Part shown: one piece after another, positions 7,743 through 11,956 of the stretch
How the letters are laid out: each line of letters begins with the position of its first letter
Numbering within the stretch: the stretch's first letter is position 1
Assembly: GCA_903868295.1 (NCBI GenBank)
Contig: CAIPUQ010000365.1
Span: 1-11,956 of the forward strand
Direction: 5' to 3'
DNA length: 11,956 nucleotides
From: an uncultured Roseiflexaceae bacterium
GTDB taxonomy: Bacteria > Chloroflexota > Chloroflexia > Chloroflexales > Roseiflexaceae
The notes under the pieces: generated by a model
What the model saw: the letters and a program-made list of their open reading frames with translations, nothing else
Told to the model about the DNA's origin: nothing
Database searches by the model: none
Program-made: the position numbers and the translations under genes

Positions 7743-7819
7743 TGGCGCGGACGGCGGGGATCGAACCCACGACCAACGGTTTAGAAGACCGCTGCTCTAA
7801 TCCACTGAGCTACGCCCGC
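7743..7819 (-). tRNA. tRNA-Arg, anticodon TCT (reads AGA/AGG)
   Basis: On the minus strand a complete cloverleaf can be folded. The acceptor stem GCGGGCG pairs with CGTCCGC (one G-T). The D stem is GCTC/GAGC. The anticodon stem GCGGT/ACCGT holds the loop CTTCTAA, with TCT as anticodon. The T arm GTGGG-TTCGATC-CCCGC is canonical. The discriminator is G, followed by an encoded CCA (7745-7743). Length is 77 bases with CCA. AGA is a rare arginine codon in such a GC-rich genome. Confidence 0.96.
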
Positions 7820-7835
7820 ATTCGTGCGTTTTTGC

Positions 7836-7841
7836 ATCATA
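7836..7841 (-). promoter_or_regulatory. Possible -10 element for tRNA-Arg
   Basis: TATGAT on the minus strand lies 16 bases before the mature tRNA 5' end, within an AT-rich block (about 7830-7885) that could help promoter melting for both divergent units. No good -35 box is seen, so this is tentative. Confidence 0.3.
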
Positions 7842-7932
7842 ACATATATTATTTTTTGATGATTTCTGATTTTTTTGCAAAATCCACAAAATCGCGTCTA
7901 TCGTCGCTGTAAGATGGGTTTCTGCAGAAATG

Positions 7933-7981
7933 TGAGAGGTATTGAGAGGTTTTCGCAACCTCCTGACAGGATTTGCAACCT
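7933..7981. repeat. Phased short repeats in the mevalonate-operon control region
   Basis: TGAGAGGT occurs at 7933-7940 and again at 7943-7950, exactly 10 bases apart. GCAACCT occurs at 7955-7961 and 7975-7981, exactly 20 bases apart. The two kinds share an AGGT/ACCT core in opposite orientation, and GAGGTT (7946-7951) can pair with AACCTC (7957-7962). Spacing by whole helical turns places all copies on one face of the DNA, as expected for an iterated operator. The last copy lies between the proposed -35 and -10 boxes. A 12-base palindrome, TTTCTGCAGAAA, sits just upstream at 7919-7930. Confidence 0.45.
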
Positions 7982-7991
7982 AAGATACAAA
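7963..7991 (+). promoter_or_regulatory. Candidate promoter of the mevalonate operon
   Basis: CTGACA (7963-7968) and TACAAA (7986-7991) are 17 bases apart and match the sigma-70 consensus at 5/6 and 4/6 positions. A start near 7998 would give a leader of about 20 bases that just contains the GGAGG ribosome binding site. TAAGAT at 7981-7986 is another -10-like box but has no good partner. Confidence 0.35.
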
Positions 7992-8005
7992 CGTTCTCGC
8001 GTGGT

Positions 8006-8010
8006 GGAGG
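8006..8010 (+). promoter_or_regulatory. Ribosome binding site deciding the HMG-CoA reductase start
   Basis: GGAGG is 8 bases before the ATG at 8019. The frame is open back to about 7875, but that part has only a TTG start, is rich in Arg and Cys, and overlaps the promoter region. Confidence 0.7.
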
Positions 8011-8018
8011 GTGTTTGT

Positions 8019-9320
8019 ATGGCACGCCAGCTCAATTCTCGTATCGAAGGACTCTATCGACTCAACCCATCCGAGCGCCGTCAACGCCTTGCTGACGCAA
8101 TGCAGCCGCATGCGTTCGACACCAGTTCTGTCGCTGGTGGGGTGTTGGGTGAAGAGCGGGCCGACAAAATGATAGAAAATGTCGTGGGCATCTACGAATT
8201 ACCATTCGGAATTGCCACGAATTTCACCATAAATGGACACGACTATTTGGTCCCGATGGTCGTCGAAGAACCATCGATTGTGGCCGGTGCGAGTTATGCC
8301 GCACGGATGGCTCGTGCCAGTGGCGGGTTCACTGCCAGCCACGACGAGCCCTTGATGATTGGCCAGGTACAACTCATCGGGGTACCCGACGTGCAGGCAG
8401 CCCGGATTGCCATTCTGGCGTGCCAACTCGACCTGCTCGAGCGCGCCAATGCCCAGAGTATGAGCATGGTGAACCGTGGTGGTGGCGCGCGTGCCGTCGA
8501 GGTGCATCAGTTCGACGAATCCCCGATGGGTCCGATGCTGGTGGTCCACATTATCGTGGATTGCCGCGACGCCATGGGGGCCAACGCTGTCAACAGCATG
8601 TGCGAGGCCATAGCGCCGCTGCTCGAAGCTGCTAGTGGTGGCCGCGCGATGTTGCGCATCTTGTCGAACTTGACCGATCGGCGCACGGCCACCGCACGTA
8701 CGCGCATCAGCCCCGATGCACTGACCCGTGACGGCATCGATGGTCACGAGGTCATCGAGCGCATTCTGTGGGCACACGCCTTTGCGGTCGTCGACCCGTA
8801 CCGGGCAACCACCCACAACAAGGGCATCATGAACGGGATTGATCCGGTCGTTGTGGCCACGGGCAATGACTGGCGTGCGGTCGAAGCCGGTGCACATGCA
8901 TGGGCGGCGCGCACGGGGCGCTATACGTCGATGAGCACGTGGTCACGCGACAGCGCGGGATATCTGTGTGGCGAGCTGACCTTGCCGCTGGCGGTGGGCA
9001 TCGTCGGCGGGGCGACGCGGGTGCACCCCGCAGCCCGGGCAGCGCTCGACATCCTGGGGGTGACGAGTGCCGGCGAACTCGCCGAGGTCTGTGTCTGTGC
9101 CGGACTCGCGTCGAACTTGGCCGCAATGCGTGCCTTGGCGACCGAGGGGATCCAACGCGGGCACATGTCGCTCCATGCGCGCCAGATTGCGCTGGCTGCC
9201 GGGGCCGAGGGCGACGAAGTGGCCGTCATTGCCCAACAGATGATCGACCGTGCTCACATCAAGCCCGCTGCCGCCGAACAGTTGTTGGCCGTGTTGCGTG
9301 GCACCTTGACCGAAGCATAG
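8019..9320 (+). CDS. mvaA: Hydroxymethylglutaryl-CoA reductase, class II
   Basis: A 433-residue soluble enzyme that interconverts HMG-CoA and mevalonate with NAD(P)H, the committed step of the mevalonate pathway. Length and motifs fit the class II (Pseudomonas mevalonii-like) family, with no membrane anchor. Visible motifs are IENVVGIYELPFG (52-64), EEPS with the catalytic Glu (83/84), the dinucleotide loop DAMGANAVNSMCEA (184-197), HNKGIMNGID with catalytic Lys268, TGNDWRA with catalytic Asp284, and GHMSLHARQI with catalytic His382. All four catalytic residues are present, one position off those of P. mevalonii. It heads the operon and lies 39 bases before the HMG-CoA synthase gene, which argues for mevalonate synthesis rather than the degradative role the family is named after. 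Cofactor preference (NADH or NADPH) is not settled by what I can see. Confidence 0.96.
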   Translation: MARQLNSRIEGLYRLNPSERRQRLADAMQPHAFDTSSVAGGVLGEERADKMIENVVGIYELPFGIATNFTINGHDYLVPMVVEEPSIVAGASYAARMARASGGFTASHDEPLMIGQVQLIGVPDVQAARIAILACQLDLLERANAQSMSMVNRGGGARAVEVHQFDESPMGPMLVVHIIVDCRDAMGANAVNSMCEAIAPLLEAASGGRAMLRILSNLTDRRTATARTRISPDALTRDGIDGHEVIERILWAHAFAVVDPYRATTHNKGIMNGIDPVVVATGNDWRAVEAGAHAWAARTGRYTSMSTWSRDSAGYLCGELTLPLAVGIVGGATRVHPAARAALDILGVTSAGELAEVCVCAGLASNLAAMRALATEGIQRGHMSLHARQIALAAGAEGDEVAVIAQQMIDRAHIKPAAAEQLLAVLRGTLTEA

Positions 9321-9322
9321 TC

Positions 9323-9336
9323 TGCGCCGCGGCGCA
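9323..9336. other. 14-base perfect palindrome in the reductase-synthase gap
   Basis: TGCGCCGCGGCGCA is its own reverse complement and begins two bases after the reductase stop codon. As RNA it could form a 5-bp stem with a CGCG loop. It may be a processing or stability element between the cistrons, a protein site, or chance in GC-rich DNA. Confidence 0.3.
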
Positions 9337-9359
9337 TTGTATAGACGAGGATCCAATCT

Positions 9360-10406
9360 ATGAAGCCCAATCGACCGGTCGGCCTGGTAGGCTATGGGGC
9401 ATACATCCCACGCTACCGCATCGCCGCCAAAGAGATATCGCGGGTCTGGACCGATGGCCACGGCGGCGTGCCCGTCGTCGCCAAGAGTGTGCCCGGCCCC
9501 GACGAAGACGTCATCACCATGTCGCTCGAGGCCGGTCGCAACGCCGTTGCCCGTGCCGGCATCGATGCCAACAATCTGAGTGCCGTCTGGATCGGCAGCG
9601 AATCGCACCCGTACAGTGTCAAACCATCGGGCACCGTGGTCGCCGAGGCACTGGGTGTGACGCCCTTTGTCAGCACGGCCGACTTCGAGTTTGCCTGCAA
9701 AGCGGGCACCGAGGCGATGACTGCAGGGATGGGTATGGTGGGTAGTGGTATGGCCAATTATGTGCTTGCCATCGGTGCCGACACGGCCCAGGGTCGGCCG
9801 GGCGATGCCCTCGAGTACACAGCAGCCGCTGGTGCCGCCGCGGTCATCATCGGCCCCGCCGAGCAGAGCGTGGCGGTAATCGAAGAGACGATTTCGTACG
9901 TGAGCGACGTGCCCGACTTCTTCCGCCGCGCGGATCGGCCGTACCCCGTGCACGGCAATCGCTTCACGGGGGAGCCGGCCTACTTCCAACAGGTGCGTAG
10001 CGCCAGCGCGGCGTTGCTGGCCAAACTGGGCATGACCCCCAAAGATTTCACCTATGCGGTCTTTCACCAGCCCAACGCGCGCTTCCCACAGGTCGTCGCC
10101 AAGCAGCTGGGGTTCGCCCCCGAGCAGTTGGCGCCGGGACTGTTGGCAGGGAGCATCGGCAATACCTACTCGGCGGCCGCCATCCTCGGGCTGTGTGCGA
10201 CGCTCGATGTCGCCCAGCCGGGCGATGTCATCTTGATGACCAGCTACGGGTCGGGGTCGGGTGCCGACGCCTATGTGCTCCGGGTCACCGATGCCATTAC
10301 GACGCGCCGGGCCATGGCACCACTGACCGAACGCTACCTCTCGCGTGAGATGATGATCGACTACGCCGTGTATGCAAAATGGCGCAACAAATTGGTAATG
10401 GGGTAA
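9360..10406 (+). CDS. Hydroxymethylglutaryl-CoA synthase, archaeal type
   Basis: A 348-residue thiolase-fold enzyme that condenses acetyl-CoA with acetoacetyl-CoA to give HMG-CoA. It follows the archaeal family from its first residues (GLVGYGAYIPRYRI) through VPGPDEDVITMSLEAGRNA. The catalytic triad is complete: Glu81 in GSESHPYSVKPSGT, the nucleophile Cys113 in DFEFACKAGTEAM, and His236 in AVFHQPNARFPQ. The glycine-rich IGNTYSAAAILGL (266-278) and the C-terminal MTSYGSGSGADAY loop are also present. It starts after GAGG (9347-9350, 9-base gap) and ends only four bases before the thiolase-fold gene, so the two are surely cotranscribed and probably translationally coupled. In archaea this type forms a complex with an acetoacetyl-CoA thiolase and a DUF35 protein, which matches the two following genes in order. 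Confidence 0.95.
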   Translation: MKPNRPVGLVGYGAYIPRYRIAAKEISRVWTDGHGGVPVVAKSVPGPDEDVITMSLEAGRNAVARAGIDANNLSAVWIGSESHPYSVKPSGTVVAEALGVTPFVSTADFEFACKAGTEAMTAGMGMVGSGMANYVLAIGADTAQGRPGDALEYTAAAGAAAVIIGPAEQSVAVIEETISYVSDVPDFFRRADRPYPVHGNRFTGEPAYFQQVRSASAALLAKLGMTPKDFTYAVFHQPNARFPQVVAKQLGFAPEQLAPGLLAGSIGNTYSAAAILGLCATLDVAQPGDVILMTSYGSGSGADAYVLRVTDAITTRRAMAPLTERYLSREMMIDYAVYAKWRNKLVMG

Positions 10407-10410
10407 GGGT

Positions 10411-11550
10411 ATGCGACCTGTATATATCGCCGGCATCGGTCAGACATCGATTGCTGAGCATTGGGACAAAACCGCACAAGATCTGGCACACGACGCTGCC
10501 AGCCAGGCACTGCACGGTTACACCGGCGCGATCGGGGCGGTGTATGTGGCCAACGCATTGAGTGCTGCACTGGGCAATCAGAGCAATCTGGCTCCTGCCG
10601 TGGCGGCTGGCTTGGGGTTACGTGGGGTCGAGACGCTGACCATCGAAGCCGGTGGGGCCGCAGGCGGCATGGCCATCCGCCAAGCGCAGCTCGCGGTGGC
10701 TGCAGGGATGGTCGATGCAGTATTGGTCGTCGGTGTCGAAAAGGTCTCGGACGTGCTGGATGAGCGCCGCGAATCTGCCTTGGCACTGAGTATGGATGCC
10801 GATTGGGAGGCCTTCCACGGGGTCACCGTGACCGCCCAGTGGGCCATGCTGATGCGCTCGTATATGCACACCTATGCACTCGGGGCACAGGCGTTTGCGC
10901 CGTTCCCCGTCAATGCCCATGCCAACGGCGTACACAACAAACACGCGCTGTACCGGTTCGCCATTAGTGCCGACAAATACCAGAGCGCTGCGGCGGTTGC
11001 CGCCCCGCTGGGGTTGCTCGACTGCTCGACCGAGGCCGACGGGGCCGCTGCGGTGCTCATCAGTGCCACGCCACCGGTGGGTGCCGTCATCCGCATCGCC
11101 GGCTCGGCGGTCGCGAGTGACGTGGTTGCATTGCATGCCCGGGCGGACCTGCTCCAGCTCGATGCCGTGCGTTGGTCGTTCGAGCGGGCCATGGCGCAGG
11201 CTGGGGTCGAGCGTTCGGATGTGGATGTGTTTGAGTTGACGGACCCGCACGCCATCGCGGCCGTCCTCGCGTTTGAGGCGATGGGCTATGCGGCAGCGGG
11301 GACGGGCCATCTGCTGGGGAGCAGCAGCGCCATCCGTCCCGATGGGAGCGTGCCGGTGGCACTCGCTGGTGGCTGCAAAGCCCGCGGCAATCTGCTAGGG
11401 GCTCTGGGCGTGCTCCAGATTGTCGAACTGACGCAGCAGTTGCAGGGCAGCGCTCCGACGCAGGTCGCCGATGCGCGGGTCGGGCTGGCACAGTGCATGT
11501 CGGGTATCGGCAGCACGGTGGCGACGCATATTCTGATACGAGACGCATAA
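10411..11550 (+). CDS. Thiolase-fold protein lacking the catalytic residues (pseudo-thiolase)
   Basis: A 379-residue protein with the overall pattern of archaeal/SCP2-like thiolases: MRPVYIAGIGQT, VEKVSD (109-114), LLDCSTEADGAAAVLI (202-217), FELTDPHAIAAVLAFEAMG (274-292), LAGGCKARGNLLGALG (318-333) and SGIGSTVATHIL (364-375). Its position suggests an acetoacetyl-CoA thiolase partner of HMG-CoA synthase. However, the usual EAACASGG nucleophile loop reads EAGGAAGG, so Cys becomes Gly82. The HDAF-type loop reads TDPH (277-280), and GHP in the C-terminal loop reads GNL (326-328). Cys362 in QCMSG lies near the place of the second thiolase cysteine but cannot by itself act as the acylated nucleophile. 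The frame is intact and codon use is like the neighbours, so this is not decay. It is most likely a structural or CoA-binding subunit of a complex; an altered reaction is possible. Confidence 0.85.
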   Translation: MRPVYIAGIGQTSIAEHWDKTAQDLAHDAASQALHGYTGAIGAVYVANALSAALGNQSNLAPAVAAGLGLRGVETLTIEAGGAAGGMAIRQAQLAVAAGMVDAVLVVGVEKVSDVLDERRESALALSMDADWEAFHGVTVTAQWAMLMRSYMHTYALGAQAFAPFPVNAHANGVHNKHALYRFAISADKYQSAAAVAAPLGLLDCSTEADGAAAVLISATPPVGAVIRIAGSAVASDVVALHARADLLQLDAVRWSFERAMAQAGVERSDVDVFELTDPHAIAAVLAFEAMGYAAAGTGHLLGSSSAIRPDGSVPVALAGGCKARGNLLGALGVLQIVELTQQLQGSAPTQVADARVGLAQCMSGIGSTVATHILIRDA

Positions 11551-11578
11551 CGACAGACACACGGGAGTGAGGAAATAG

Positions 11579-11953
11579 ATGGAACTGGCTCGACATTGGC
11601 GCCAACGCAACGCCCGCTACCGGCTCGAAGGGAGCCGGCACCGCACAACCGGTGCGGTGTCTTTCCCCGCCGAACACGGCGCAGACGAGGAACCGTTCTG
11701 CTTGTCGGGGCGCGGTAGCGTGCTGACGTACGCCGTCGTGCACGCGCCGAGCACCGGCCACGAAGCCGAATCGCCCTACATCGTGGCGATTATTGCGCTC
11801 GTCGAGGGACCACGCATCACCGCGCAGCTGACCGATGTGGCGAGCGGCGAGGTGAGCATCGGCATGCAGGTCGAAATGGTGACGCGGCTGATGGGCGATA
11901 CCGGCCCGGACGGGTTGTTGTTGTACGCCTACAAGTTCCGACCGGTCTTATAA
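11579..11953 (+). CDS. DUF35 OB-fold protein without its zinc ribbon
   Basis: A 124-residue acyl-CoA-associated protein. In archaea its relatives bridge acetoacetyl-CoA thiolase and HMG-CoA synthase and share a CoA-binding site. The N-terminal helix (ARHWRQRNARYRLEGS) and the OB-fold signature are clear: SGRGSVLTYAVVHAP (43-57), SPYIVAIIALVEGPRITAQLTDV (65-87), IGMQVEMV (94-101) and the final YKFRPVL. Between them the family normally has a rubredoxin-like zinc ribbon, CxxCG then CPxC. Here these read HRTTG (21-25) and an acidic HGADEE stretch (33-38), and the only cysteine in the protein is Cys41, so no zinc site is left. The start follows GAGG with a 6-base gap, 28 bases after the thiolase-fold gene. 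The gene ends three bases before the window edge. The family call is firm; the role as complex bridge is inferred from archaea. Confidence 0.88.
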   Translation: MELARHWRQRNARYRLEGSRHRTTGAVSFPAEHGADEEPFCLSGRGSVLTYAVVHAPSTGHEAESPYIVAIIALVEGPRITAQLTDVASGEVSIGMQVEMVTRLMGDTGPDGLLLYAYKFRPVL

Positions 11954-11956
11954 ACA

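Noticed and set aside
7720..7776. Earlier start for the MazG-like gene
   Set aside because: It would overlap the tRNA-Arg gene; the ATG at 7719 has its own ribosome binding site and matches the family start.
7875..8018. N-terminal extension of HMG-CoA reductase by 48 residues
   Set aside because: It would use a TTG start, covers the repeat and promoter region, and is unlike the family; the ATG at 8019 has GGAGG at good spacing.
8943..10436. Long minus-strand open frame of 497 codons
   Set aside because: It is antisense to the reductase and synthase genes, whose catalytic motifs are intact, and its product is rich in Gly, His and Arg without recognisable domains.
10651..10656. Loss of the thiolase Cys as a sign of a pseudogene
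   Set aside because: The reading frame is full length with no stops or shifts, codon use matches neighbours, and two other catalytic loops are also changed in an ordered way, which fits altered function rather than decay.

Overview
The window is GC-rich (roughly 60 %), densely coded bacterial DNA. Several features point to a member of the Chloroflexota: a mevalonate-pathway operon with an archaeal-type HMG-CoA synthase and a DUF35 OB-fold partner, a class II HMG-CoA reductase, and free use of both strands. Roseiflexus castenholzii, in that phylum, is known to use a mevalonate route. The taxonomic call is an inference from gene content, not from a marker gene.

Layout. (1) Bases 2-2803, plus strand: the 3' part of an FAD/NAD(P)-binding protein of the COG4529 type, a 215-base spacer rich in dyads, then a fusion of a persulfide-dioxygenase-like metallo-beta-lactamase domain with two rhodanese domains. 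(2) Bases 2804-2967: a convergent spacer with a nested hairpin and a perfect 17-bp stem-loop. (3) Bases 2968-7819, minus strand, read from right to left: tRNA-Arg(TCT), a short MazG-type nucleotide pyrophosphohydrolase, a membrane-anchored family 2 glycosyltransferase, and a full-length LacZ-type GH2 beta-galactosidase. (4) Bases 7820-8018: a divergent, AT-rich control region with regularly spaced repeats. (5) Bases 8019-11953, plus strand: a tight four-gene operon of HMG-CoA reductase, HMG-CoA synthase, a thiolase-fold protein and a DUF35 OB-fold protein.

How the genes work together. The last operon should run acetoacetyl-CoA to HMG-CoA to mevalonate for isoprenoid synthesis. In archaea, thiolase and HMG-CoA synthase form a complex bridged by the DUF35 protein, and the gene order here fits such a complex. 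The reductase and synthase keep their catalytic residues. The thiolase-fold protein does not: the nucleophilic Cys is Gly82, the HDAF-type loop reads TDPH and the GHP loop reads GNL. The DUF35 partner has also lost all four zinc-ribbon cysteines. The operon therefore appears to keep the architecture of the archaeal complex with a thiolase subunit that should be unable to do thiolase chemistry. This is the most interesting signal in the window.

No mobile element, CRISPR array, rRNA gene or integrase was seen. The first gene is cut by the left edge. The last gene ends three bases before the right edge, so any further operon members lie outside.
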